Shown piece by piece: positions 1 through 7,000 of a stretch of DNA of 11,032 nucleotides. Origin of the DNA: Chloroflexota bacterium (GTDB taxonomy: Bacteria > Chloroflexota > Anaerolineae > Aggregatilineales > Phototrophicaceae); the NCBI GenBank assembly GCA_003242205.1, contig QGUR01000145.1:1-11032 (forward strand), written 5' to 3'. The position numbers were made by a program, and so were the translations under genes. Under the pieces are notes generated by a model. It was not told the DNA's origin, did not search any database, and saw only the letters and a list, made by a program, of their open reading frames with translations. Numbering within the stretch: position 1 is the stretch's first letter; each line of letters opens with the position of its first letter.

Positions 1-3
1 AAG

Positions 4-20
4 AATGCTTTGGCATTTTT
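4..20 (+). terminator. Weak hairpin with T-run at window edge
   Basis: A 5 bp stem (AATGC at 4-8, GCATT at 13-17) with loop TTTG is followed by TTT, just beyond the stop codon of the J-domain/VWA gene. Read on the plus strand it resembles a small intrinsic terminator for a gene arriving from the left. On the minus strand the stem is followed only by CTT before the window ends. The stem is short and AT-rich, so the function is uncertain. Confidence 0.25.
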
Positions 21-43
21 GTGTTTGGCAGGCCGACCAGCTC

Positions 44-1531
44 TCATGGGATTTCGTCCTCAGTACTGGCGCTCAGAATGAGAGAGCGCGTCTGGTATTT
101 GAGTGTCTTCCGTCCCATTTCAGAAAGCTGGTGCGTGCGCACCACGCGCTCTGCTTCTACACGTGCCTGTTCGGCCAGTTGAGGCTCGCCCATTTCCAGC
201 AGCCGAGTCGCCAGCCTTTCCAACCGGCGGGTTGCCTCGACGACGTCACCCCGTTCAAGCGCTTCATTGGCGCGTTCCTGCATTCGATACAGCGTCAGTC
301 GGGCCAGCGCGTCGATGATCGGCAGCGGCGGGTCTTCTGGCTCCGGGTTGGATGTCACGTTAATGGAGACGTCGGCGACAAGCTGTTGTTTCGTGATGCG
401 TTGATCGAGGATGTCTCCGCTGACCGCCACTCGCGCCAGCGTGCGAAAACCTTCGGCCAGCCCTGGCGGTATCTCAAGCTGTACCAGTACGGAGATCAGC
501 CGGTTGTACTGCAAGCTCCCGACCGGCATGAATCCCTGCGTGCTATCCAGCGGCTGCGGGCTGGGCGCGAGCTTGAACGGCGCTTCCAGATAGATATCGG
601 GGTCGGGCGCGACCGACACTTGAACACGCTCGGCGAAGACATTGGCCAGGCTGCGAACGTGGTCGTTAAGAAAACGCGCGACGACGCTGGACGACGCGAC
701 GAATTTCGAAGCGCCGCCGGTCCGGGACGCCAGTTCATCCAGAAACCGGTCATTCCAGTCCTTACCCAGGCCCATGGCGCTGATCGAAATGCCTTTATCG
801 GCAGCCTGTTGCGCCAATTCCAGGCATTTCTCCTCATCGCCGAATGTATTGCCGTCGGTCAGCAGCAGCATGTGGTTCACCAGCCGTGGGCCGAGATAGC
901 GCAGGTTCTGTTCCAGCGCCGCTTCCAGCCCGCGAAAAATCTCCGTGCCGCCTCGTGCCGCCATCAGGCTGACCCGTGCCTTCAGGGCAGCTTTATCGGT
1001 CACTGTAGTCGCCGGGATGATCACGTGGCTGCGGTCGTTGAAGCCGACGACCGAAAGGACATCGTTTTCGTCAAGCTGGTCGATAATCTGCTGCGCCGCT
1101 GCCTTAACGCGGTCGAGGCGCACGCCGTTCATTGAGTTGCTGTGGTCCAGCACCAGAGTCAGGTTCAGGCGCGAGTCGCGTCGTTCGGGCTGTTTTTCGG
1201 CGTGCTTGCCCGGCGCAATCTCGATCAGCAGGTAGACGACCTGCGGCTCATCGAGTGGCATAATGGCGCGCTTGCTCAGCGTGACCGTCATCGTCATCGA
1301 CGGGCCGTCGGGCGTGCTTGCGCTTTCACGGTCGTAATTGCGCCTGCTCCGGGGATCGAGCAGGAGTTCGTAGGCGGCGGTGATGTCCTGAAACTGGGCT
1401 GCCGCGCCCGGACTGAGCGGATTGGCGTCCGGGTGCAGCCGTCTGGCGAGACGCCGGTAGGCCGTCTTGATGTCTTCGACGCTGGCGGTCCGGTCGACAC
1501 CGAGCAGCAGGTAAGGATCAAAACTCAACAT
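44..1531 (-). CDS. J-domain / von Willebrand factor A (VWA) domain fusion protein
   Basis: A 495-residue protein. Residues 4-67 form a J domain with the diagnostic HPD tripeptide at 33-35, the element that stimulates Hsp70 ATPase. Residues about 120-295 form a VWA domain with an intact MIDAS: DxSxS at D129/S131/S133, T196 in GGTEIF and D226 in LLLTDG. About 100 beta-rich residues follow, then a predicted helical tail (about 405-480). No signal peptide or membrane segment is seen, so it is probably cytoplasmic. It is the last gene of an operon with the PP2C (19 bp gap) and the kinase. The start chosen is the ATG at 1531, right before the J domain. A GTG at 1597 would add 22 residues overlapping the phosphatase and is less likely. 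No clear Shine-Dalgarno is present, so coupling to PP2C translation is likely. Domain calls are firm; the role as a scaffold or substrate that recruits Hsp70 is inferred. Confidence 0.9.
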   Translation of the reverse strand: MLSFDPYLLLGVDRTASVEDIKTAYRRLARRLHPDANPLSPGAAAQFQDITAAYELLLDPRSRRNYDRESASTPDGPSMTMTVTLSKRAIMPLDEPQVVYLLIEIAPGKHAEKQPERRDSRLNLTLVLDHSNSMNGVRLDRVKAAAQQIIDQLDENDVLSVVGFNDRSHVIIPATTVTDKAALKARVSLMAARGGTEIFRGLEAALEQNLRYLGPRLVNHMLLLTDGNTFGDEEKCLELAQQAADKGISISAMGLGKDWNDRFLDELASRTGGASKFVASSSVVARFLNDHVRSLANVFAERVQVSVAPDPDIYLEAPFKLAPSPQPLDSTQGFMPVGSLQYNRLISVLVQLEIPPGLAEGFRTLARVAVSGDILDQRITKQQLVADVSINVTSNPEPEDPPLPIIDALARLTLYRMQERANEALERGDVVEATRRLERLATRLLEMGEPQLAEQARVEAERVVRTHQLSEMGRKTLKYQTRSLILSASTEDEIP

Positions 1532-1550
1532 TGACCGCGAACAATTCTGA

Positions 1551-2537
1551 TTAGCCCGGCATTTGTAGAAGTATCGCCGTGATGTTGTCCGAGCCACCGC
1601 GCGCGTTAGCCAGTCCGACCAGTTGTTCGCAGGCTTCCTGCGGATTGCTCGCCTTCATCACAATCTCGTGAAGTTCTTTATTCAGAATAACATTCCATAG
1701 CCCGTCGCTGCATATAAGGATTCGCGAACCGGGTTGAAGTCGCCGCGTGATCGTATCGACTTCAAGATTCTCCGTCTGGCCGAGCGCGCGGTAGAGTACG
1801 TTTTTCTGTGGATGGTCCGCGGCTTCGTCCGCCGTGATCTGGTCGAGTTCGATTAGGCGCTGAACCAGCGAGTGATCTCGTGTGACCTGAACGATGGAAT
1901 CGCGTGTGAGCATGTACACGCGGCTATCGCCGACATGAACGATGTGCGCCAAATCGCCAATAACAACCGCTGCGGTCAGCGTCGTGCCGCCGTCGGGAAC
2001 CTGCGACAACACCAGACTATTGGCATGTAACACGCTTTCGACCAGCACTTCGGCAACCGGGTTCTGGTTCAGAAAGCCCTCATCGAGCAGCATGGGCAGG
2101 TAGAGTTTGTTGAGGATTTCACGCGTAAAGGTTCGCGCGGCCAGCGCGGACGCCTTTTCGCCGTCATGGTGCCCGCCCATGCCGTCGGCTACGGCGAACA
2201 CGCCAAAATCCGGGCGCGCTTCCGAGCTGCGGGACGTGGTAAAAAACGAAATTGCGGCGTCCTGATTGTTCGTCCGCACCATGCCGACATCGGTCATCTG
2301 GCCGAACATGATGTGCTGGCGGTTGGACGGCGGCGGCAGCACCGGCTCCTGAGGCAGCGGGCGAGTAACGTTGTCAACGGGTTGCGGCGGCGCTTCAGGT
2401 AGCGCGGGTTCTTCGGGTGCTGGCGGTTCGCTTTCTGCTCCAGCATCCGGTGGATCGGCCATGAGCGTGACGGCCGGCTGTGTGTTCGACCTCGCTGCGT
2501 CAGATTGCTGGCCTAAAAGACGGCGAATCCAGTTCAT
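1551..2537 (-). CDS. PP2C-family Ser/Thr protein phosphatase
   Basis: A 328-residue protein. The catalytic domain spans about 78-328 and carries the PP2C (PPM) signatures: RTNNQD ending at D93, VADGMGG with D118/G119, GGTTLTAAVV (183-192), HVGDSRVYML (201-210), SDG with D278 and GGSDN with D317/N318. These aspartates are the expected two-metal ligands, so it should be active as an Mn/Mg-dependent phosphatase. The first 75 residues are a short basic helix (MNWIRRLLGQ) and a Pro/Glu-rich disordered linker (about 29-71), unusual for a minimal PP2C and possibly a docking arm. There is no membrane segment. It lies 40 bp after the kinase stop and 19 bp before the J/VWA gene. A GGGAG Shine-Dalgarno at 2546-2550, 8 nt from the ATG, supports this start. 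The likely job is to reverse phosphorylation by the adjacent kinase; its substrates are not shown by the sequence. Confidence 0.95.
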   Translation of the reverse strand: MNWIRRLLGQQSDAARSNTQPAVTLMADPPDAGAESEPPAPEEPALPEAPPQPVDNVTRPLPQEPVLPPPSNRQHIMFGQMTDVGMVRTNNQDAAISFFTTSRSSEARPDFGVFAVADGMGGHHDGEKASALAARTFTREILNKLYLPMLLDEGFLNQNPVAEVLVESVLHANSLVLSQVPDGGTTLTAAVVIGDLAHIVHVGDSRVYMLTRDSIVQVTRDHSLVQRLIELDQITADEAADHPQKNVLYRALGQTENLEVDTITRRLQPGSRILICSDGLWNVILNKELHEIVMKASNPQEACEQLVGLANARGGSDNITAILLQMPG

Positions 2538-2545
2538 TCGATCTG

Positions 2546-2550
2546 CTCCC
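2546..2550 (-). promoter_or_regulatory. Ribosome binding site of the PP2C gene
   Basis: GGGAG on the minus strand, 8 nt before the ATG at 2537. It is the clearest Shine-Dalgarno in this operon and shows that the phosphatase can be translated independently of the kinase. Confidence 0.6.
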
Positions 2551-2577
2551 GGTGAGGTAAACAGCCCCGGCGGCGCA

Positions 2578-4497
2578 TTAGCCGACGAGCGGAATAGCGT
2601 AAAGCGTATGGTCCATCGAGCCGATCAGGATCAGATCCTGGCTAATGCAGGGCATGGACGTAATCGGGCCGTTGGTGGCGAACTTCCAGATCTCGCGTCC
2701 GCTATCGGCATTGACGGCGTACAGGAAGTTATCCGTGCCACCGAAATACAGCACACCGCGATGCAGGATCGGTGAACCGACTACGGGTTTTTCCGTATGG
2801 AATTTCCAGCGTTCGCGCCCCGACTGGGTGCTGACGCAGTACACATACCCGTCCGCCGAGCCGAAATAGACGTGACCATTGCCAACTACAGGAGACGAGA
2901 TGATCGGCCCGTTGGTGCGAAAGCGCCAAGAACTGTAACCGCTGCTGGCGTCCAGCGCGTAGAGAAACATATCCGATGAGCCGACATAACAGATATTTTC
3001 CGCGTCGACTACCGGTGAGGACATCACTGCGCGTTTGGTGCGGTAGCTCCACTTGCGACCGCCGGAGAGCTCCAGCGCGATAATCTCGCCCGAGTCCGAA
3101 CCGAAGATGATCAGGTCATTGGTGACGAACGGGCGACTGCGGACGGGCGCGGCGGTGTCATAGGCCCAGAGGAAACGGCCATTGGAGGCGTTCAGACAGT
3201 AGAGCTTGCCGTCGTCGCTGCCGAAGAAAACATGTCCATGAGCCAGGCGCGAACCGCTGCGGATGCGCCCGCCGGTCTGATAAGACCAGCTAATACGCCC
3301 GGTGCGTGCGTCGACCGAGTAGAAGCTGAAGTCTTCGGAGCCGAACAAAACCGTTCGGTCGGTCTCATCGATGATGGGTGAAGAGGCGATGCCGCCTTCT
3401 GTTGCATGTTTCCAGAGCAGCTCACCGCTTTCCAGACTCAGCGCCCACAGGTTGGTGTCATACGAGCCGACGTAGACCGTCGCGCCTGAAACCACCGGGT
3501 TGCAGCGAATTTCATCTTCTGTTTTGAAGGTCCAGCGCGGCTGAATTGTGCCGCCGGTGAAATGGCTGCTGATGTAGCCGGTTGTCGCGGGGATATCCTC
3601 AAGCGTCATGCCGGAAGCGGTGGCCTGCGGGCGCAACAGCGCCGCTTCCAGCGCCTCTTTCATTTCGGCGCAACTCTGGAAGCGGTCGCGCCAGTTGAAG
3701 GCCAACGCGCGTTCGATAATTTCAACCAGCGCGGGAGGCGCTTTGGGATTAAACTGGCGAATGGGCCGGTCCTGAAAGCTGAAGGGCGGTTCGAGCCGGG
3801 GGTCCTTGCGCGTCAGCACGTGATGCAGGGTCGCGCCCAGACTATAGATGTCGCTTTGGGGCGTCACGTCGCCTTTGTACTGTTCCGGCGCGGAATAGCC
3901 TTCCGTGCCGATCATCGTGTGTTTTACGCCGCTGACGAATGTCTTGGCGATGCCGAAGTCGATCAGCCGCACTTTGCCCCGGCTGTCGATCATGACATTC
4001 GATGGCTTCATGTCCCGAAAGACAATCGGCTCGGGTTCGTGGCTGTGCAGGTAATGCAGGACATCGCACAGGTCAATCGCCCATTCGATGATCTTGTCGA
4101 TCGGCAGTTCCTTCGTTTTCTGCAACAACAGTTCCAGGTCACTGCCGTTGATGTACTCCATGATGAGATAAGCGCGCTCGCCATCGTCGAAGAAGTCATA
4201 AATTTTGGGAATGGCCGGATGGCTGAGCGTCGCAAGGATGGTGGCTTCGCGCTCAAAGGTTTTCAGCGTTGAGCTTCGCAGGGCGGGGTCACTGGACAGC
4301 GTCTGCATTTCCTTGATGGCAACCAGCCGGTTGGCGTTTGGAAAATGCAAGTCGCGCGCCTGGTAGACCGTACCCATGCCTCCACCGCCAAGCACGCCCG
4401 TGACTTTGTAGCGTGAGAGGAGGACGGCGTTACCTTTCAGCGACTGATCACTCCGGCTGTCACCTTCCATGCCGGCAAACTGCGTTGTTTCAGACAT
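2578..4497 (-). CDS. Ser/Thr protein kinase with C-terminal eight-repeat PQQ-type beta-propeller
   Basis: A 639-residue protein. Residues 30-290 are a Hanks-type kinase: glycine loop LGGGGMG (36-42), catalytic lysine in AIK (K62), helix C glutamate (probably E84), catalytic loop FRDMKPSN (D162, K164, N167), DFG (180-182) and APE (203-205). The usual HRD reads FRD. All catalytic residues are present. A linker of about 30 residues leads to eight consecutive PQQ/pyrrolo-quinoline-like repeats of about 40 residues, each starting at a tryptophan (W322, 362, 404, 444, 483, 524, 564, 604) with a core like SSPVV...VYFGS.D..LYALD..SG. They should close into an eight-bladed propeller. No transmembrane helix separates the two parts, unlike mycobacterial PknD, which places its propeller outside the cell, so a cytosolic ligand or protein sensor is likely. 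First gene of the operon, behind a candidate promoter at 4561-4589. The ATG at 4497 fits; the ribosome site is weak. Kinase call firm; ligand unknown. Confidence 0.95.
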   Translation of the reverse strand: MSETTQFAGMEGDSRSDQSLKGNAVLLSRYKVTGVLGGGGMGTVYQARDLHFPNANRLVAIKEMQTLSSDPALRSSTLKTFEREATILATLSHPAIPKIYDFFDDGERAYLIMEYINGSDLELLLQKTKELPIDKIIEWAIDLCDVLHYLHSHEPEPIVFRDMKPSNVMIDSRGKVRLIDFGIAKTFVSGVKHTMIGTEGYSAPEQYKGDVTPQSDIYSLGATLHHVLTRKDPRLEPPFSFQDRPIRQFNPKAPPALVEIIERALAFNWRDRFQSCAEMKEALEAALLRPQATASGMTLEDIPATTGYISSHFTGGTIQPRWTFKTEDEIRCNPVVSGATVYVGSYDTNLWALSLESGELLWKHATEGGIASSPIIDETDRTVLFGSEDFSFYSVDARTGRISWSYQTGGRIRSGSRLAHGHVFFGSDDGKLYCLNASNGRFLWAYDTAAPVRSRPFVTNDLIIFGSDSGEIIALELSGGRKWSYRTKRAVMSSPVVDAENICYVGSSDMFLYALDASSGYSSWRFRTNGPIISSPVVGNGHVYFGSADGYVYCVSTQSGRERWKFHTEKPVVGSPILHRGVLYFGGTDNFLYAVNADSGREIWKFATNGPITSMPCISQDLILIGSMDHTLYAIPLVG

Positions 4498-4553
4498 GTC
4501 TATGCCCTGGAAGCGAATCGTGAGAGACGAAGGGATAGATTAAGGAAAATGAC

Positions 4554-4582
4554 TTGAATTATTATATTCGGGCTGGAACAAT
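4554..4582 (+). promoter_or_regulatory. Weak candidate promoter for hemW
   Basis: TTGAAT (4554-4559) and AACAAT (4577-4582), 17 bp apart, lie 32 bp before the hemW ATG and overlap the opposing kinase promoter. The -10 is a poor match (4 of 6), so this is tentative. If both promoters are real, the two transcription units would compete for polymerase in the 117 bp gap. Confidence 0.3.
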
Positions 4583-4589
4583 ACCGCAA
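4561..4589 (-). promoter_or_regulatory. Candidate sigma70-type promoter for the kinase-PP2C-J/VWA operon
   Basis: On the minus strand, TTGCGG (4584-4589) and a perfect TATAAT (4561-4566) are separated by 17 bp. Transcription would begin near 4553-4555, giving a leader of about 57 nt. The -35 matches only 3 of 6 bases but keeps the TTG. The -10 box sits inside an AT-rich inverted repeat, GAAT-6-ATTC (4556-4569), which could serve as an operator. Confidence 0.6.
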
Positions 4590-4614
4590 TCGACCCCACA
4601 GTGGCGCGCTACCC

Positions 4615-5784
4615 ATGTCTGCCTGCGAAGCAATCTCGATCTACATCCATATACCCTTTTGTACCACCAAGTGTACGTATTGTGCCTTTAATACGTATAC
4701 CAACCAGGAGTCCCTCATCCAGCCGTTTACCGAAGCGGTTGCGCGCGAATTACGCATCGTAGGCAGCAGCGCGCCGGGAACGCCGGCGCACACCGTCTTT
4801 TTCGGCGGCGGCACGCCCAGCCTGCTGACACCACGCCAGCTCGACGCCATCCTTCAGGCCGTGACCGACTCGTTCGTGCTGGCAGCCGGCGCGGAAATCT
4901 CGCTGGAGGCCAATCCCAATGACCTCGACCGCGACTATCTGGCGGCTTTGCGGTCGCTTGGCATCAACCGGCTGAGCATCGGCATGCAGTCGGCAGTGCC
5001 TTCGGAACTGGCGCTTTTCGCCCGCCGGCACGATAACGACGCCGTCGTGCGTGCGGTGTCCGCCGCGCGCGCTGCCGGCTTCGATAATATCAACCTCGAC
5101 CTGATCTATGGTGTGCCGCATCAGACGCTGGACAACTGGGCGACAAGCCTCAACCAGATGCTGGCCCTGCAGCCGGAGCATGTTTCGCTGTACGCGCTGG
5201 GGCTGGAAGATGGCACGCCGATGAAGCGGTGGGTTGAACGCGGACAATTGCCCGCGCCGGACGACGATCTGAGCGCCGATATGTACGAACTGGCGACGGA
5301 GCGCCTAACCGCTGCCGGTTATGAGCAATATGAAATCAGCAACTGGTCAAAACCAGGCCGCGCCTGCCGCCACAATCTACAGTACTGGTATAACCTGCCG
5401 TACATCGGCGTGGGGCCGGGCGCACATGGGTTCGCGGGCGGCATTCGCTACAGCACCATCCTCAATCCGCAACGCTATATTCGGGCGCTCCAGAACGACG
5501 CGGCTGACTGCCCGTTTCCGCTAACGCCCGCCGTCGCGGAATGGACCGCGCTGGACCAGCGTGGTGAAATTGCCGAAACGCTCATCATGTCCCTGCGGTT
5601 GACGCGGCAGGGCGTCGAACGGGCGGCGTTCGCGCGCCGGTTTGGCGTCGATTTGCTCGACGTTCACGGCGAGACGATTGAACGCTTTGCGCGCTTCGGG
5701 CTGCTATCGGTTGATGACGAGCGTGTTCGCCTGACGGAACGCGGCCGCCTGCTAAGCAATGTCATCTTCCGGGAACTGGTGTAA
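4615..5784 (+). CDS. hemW: HemW-type radical SAM protein (coproporphyrinogen oxidase-like, heme chaperone family)
   Basis: A 389-residue protein, usual length for HemW. The radical SAM cluster motif is C16-x3-C20-x2-C23 followed by A-F. The CxxxCxxCxF form is typical of HemW, whereas true HemN has a fourth cysteine in place of F. Further marks are GGGTPS (64-69), SIGMQS (121-126) and HNLQYW (253-258), the HNxxYW motif implicated in heme binding, followed by YIGVGPGAHG. The family binds a 4Fe-4S cluster, SAM and heme, and is proposed to deliver heme to acceptor proteins. It is often misannotated as oxygen-independent coproporphyrinogen III oxidase. The ATG at 4615 is the only sensible start. 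No Shine-Dalgarno is seen upstream, so initiation may be weak or use a short leader. It ends 9 bp from the convergent fni gene, with no terminator hairpin visible between them. Confidence 0.93.
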   Translation: MSACEAISIYIHIPFCTTKCTYCAFNTYTNQESLIQPFTEAVARELRIVGSSAPGTPAHTVFFGGGTPSLLTPRQLDAILQAVTDSFVLAAGAEISLEANPNDLDRDYLAALRSLGINRLSIGMQSAVPSELALFARRHDNDAVVRAVSAARAAGFDNINLDLIYGVPHQTLDNWATSLNQMLALQPEHVSLYALGLEDGTPMKRWVERGQLPAPDDDLSADMYELATERLTAAGYEQYEISNWSKPGRACRHNLQYWYNLPYIGVGPGAHGFAGGIRYSTILNPQRYIRALQNDAADCPFPLTPAVAEWTALDQRGEIAETLIMSLRLTRQGVERAAFARRFGVDLLDVHGETIERFARFGLLSVDDERVRLTERGRLLSNVIFRELV

Positions 5785-5793
5785 CTTCGCCTG

Positions 5794-6843
5794 TCATGCT
5801 TCGCGGATGAGCGGTGTTTTCTGCAGCGCCTCGATGGTCGGCGCGCCGCTGCACAGCATGGCGATACGGAACTGAGCGGTCAGCTCGCGGATCAACTGCT
5901 CGACCGCTTCCGTTGACTCATCTGCCGCCTTCAGGAATGGCCCGGCGATGCCTCCTGCGATTGCGCCGAGGGCGATACACTTGGCGATGTCGATGCCGTC
6001 GCGTAGGCCGCCGCTGGCGATCACCGGCAGGCCGGGCGCGGCAGCCACCGCGTACTGAATAGCGTCGGCGGTGGGAATGCCCCAGTCGGCAAAGGCGGCA
6101 GCGACGCGCGCGTGGAAGGCCGTTGGCGCACGATGGTATTCGACCTCGCTCCATGAAGTGCCGCCGGAACCGGCAACGTCAATCGCCGCAATGCCGCAGT
6201 CGACCAGATGGCGCACATCCTGTTCGGAAAAGCCCCAGCCAACCTCTTTCGCGATCACCGGTACATTGACCGCCTTGCAGACGGCCTCAACTTTCTTGAG
6301 CAATCCGCGAAAGTTGGTGTCGCCTTCCGGTTGTACTGCCTCCTGAAGCACGTTGAAATGCAGGATCAGCGCATCGGCCTCGATCATGTCGATGGCGCGC
6401 TGGCACTGCTCAGGGCCGTAACCGTAGTTGAATTGCACCGCGCCGATGTTGGCGAACAGGAGAATGTCGGGGGCGACGTTGCGAACCTGATAGGTGTAGG
6501 CAAGTTCGGGATGTTCCACGCCCGCCCGCTGGGAACCCAGTCCCATAGCCACGCCGGTCGCCTGTGCCGCTTCGGCCAGCCGCTGGTTGATCTGGTGTGC
6601 CAGCTCCGTGCCGCCGGTCATGGATGAAATGACGATCGGCGCGCTCAGGGTCTTGCCGAACAACGTCACCCGGCTGTCGATCTCGCTGAGGTTCAGTTCG
6701 GGCAGCGCCCGGTGCATGAAACGGTATTTTTCGAGGCCGGTAGTCAGCCGGGGAAACTGCACATTGCGCTCCAGATTGATGCGAATGTGCTCGGTCTTGC
6801 GACTTTCGATAGAAGGCGAATTTGTATTCGTGACTTCGGGCAT
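5794..6843 (-). CDS. fni: Type 2 isopentenyl-diphosphate delta-isomerase (FMN-dependent)
   Basis: A 349-residue protein, normal length for the family. It interconverts isopentenyl and dimethylallyl diphosphate, the isoprenoid building blocks, using reduced FMN and Mg. Visible signatures are RKTEHI (15-20), SSMTGG (73-78), GLGSQR (101-106), QEAVQPEGD (167-175), VIAKEVGWG (196-204), the phosphate-binding GSGGTSW (225-231) and ASGGLRDG (276-283). The usual HLN before the QPEGD segment reads HFN (162-164), a mild substitution. Unrelated in fold to the type 1 Nudix isomerase. The ATG at 6843 is preceded by AAGGAA (6853-6858) at 9 nt, and a strong promoter lies behind it. It is monocistronic, convergent with hemW and divergent from the ACP gene. 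No other isoprenoid gene is present here, so whether the precursor comes from the MEP or mevalonate route cannot be told. Confidence 0.96.
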   Translation of the reverse strand: MPEVTNTNSPSIESRKTEHIRINLERNVQFPRLTTGLEKYRFMHRALPELNLSEIDSRVTLFGKTLSAPIVISSMTGGTELAHQINQRLAEAAQATGVAMGLGSQRAGVEHPELAYTYQVRNVAPDILLFANIGAVQFNYGYGPEQCQRAIDMIEADALILHFNVLQEAVQPEGDTNFRGLLKKVEAVCKAVNVPVIAKEVGWGFSEQDVRHLVDCGIAAIDVAGSGGTSWSEVEYHRAPTAFHARVAAAFADWGIPTADAIQYAVAAAPGLPVIASGGLRDGIDIAKCIALGAIAGGIAGPFLKAADESTEAVEQLIRELTAQFRIAMLCSGAPTIEALQKTPLIREA

Positions 6844-6852
6844 GGAGTGGTG

Positions 6853-6858
6853 TTCCTT
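6853..6858 (-). promoter_or_regulatory. Ribosome binding site of fni
   Basis: AAGGAA on the minus strand, 9 nt before the ATG at 6843; it fixes the fni start. Confidence 0.6.
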
Positions 6859-6872
6859 ATATAGGCGGCGCT

Positions 6873-6902
6873 ATCCTACCTGAAGCAGGAGCCACGTGTC
6901 AA
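6873..6902 (-). promoter_or_regulatory. Candidate sigma70-type promoter for fni
   Basis: A perfect TTGACA (6897-6902 on the minus strand) and TAGGAT (6873-6878, 4 of 6) are separated by 18 bp. The start of transcription would be near 6866, leaving a leader of about 22 nt that just holds the AAGGAA ribosome site. Confidence 0.6.
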
Positions 6903-6923
6903 ACGCGCCTTGTCGAGGCAACA

Positions 6924-6952
6924 CTGGCAGGGCGTATCTTTATCAGTATAAT
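6924..6952 (+). promoter_or_regulatory. Candidate sigma70-type promoter for the acyl carrier protein gene
   Basis: CTGGCA (6924-6929, 4 of 6) and a perfect TATAAT (6947-6952) with a 17 bp spacer. Transcription would begin near 6959, about 42 nt before the ATG. Its -35 lies 21 bp from the -35 of the divergent fni promoter. Confidence 0.65.
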
Positions 6953-6986
6953 CTGTCACCTGACGACAATACTGTCCCACAGGAAT

Positions 6987-6992
6987 GGGAGG
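6987..6992 (+). promoter_or_regulatory. Strong ribosome binding site of the acyl carrier protein gene
   Basis: GGGAGG placed 8 nt before the ATG at 7001. It decides the start: a longer reading frame runs upstream through the promoter but has no such site. Confidence 0.75.
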
Positions 6993-7000
6993 CACAACAG

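Noticed and set aside
5..1135. Long plus-strand reading frame (376 codons) antisense to the J-VWA gene
   Set aside because: No recognisable domain, no ribosome site and low-complexity residue usage; the opposite strand codes a clear J/VWA protein. It is a shadow of GC-rich codon bias.
1532..1597. 22-residue N-terminal extension of the J-VWA protein from a GTG at 1597
   Set aside because: It overlaps the phosphatase gene, is Arg/Cys-rich and unlike a J-domain leader; the ATG at 1531 directly precedes the J domain.
2578..3540. Propeller repeats as DNA tandem repeats or assembly artefact
   Set aside because: The eight copies are similar in protein pattern only; their nucleotide sequences are well diverged, as expected for an old propeller.
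3562..4272. Plus-strand reading frame (236 codons) antisense to the kinase domain
   Set aside because: The kinase motifs on the minus strand are unambiguous; the antisense frame has no motif or start signal.
6896..7000. N-terminal extension of the acyl carrier protein upstream of 7001
   Set aside because: It would run through the TATAAT promoter and lacks a ribosome site, whereas GGGAGG lies 8 nt before the ATG at 7001 and the ACP family starts there.
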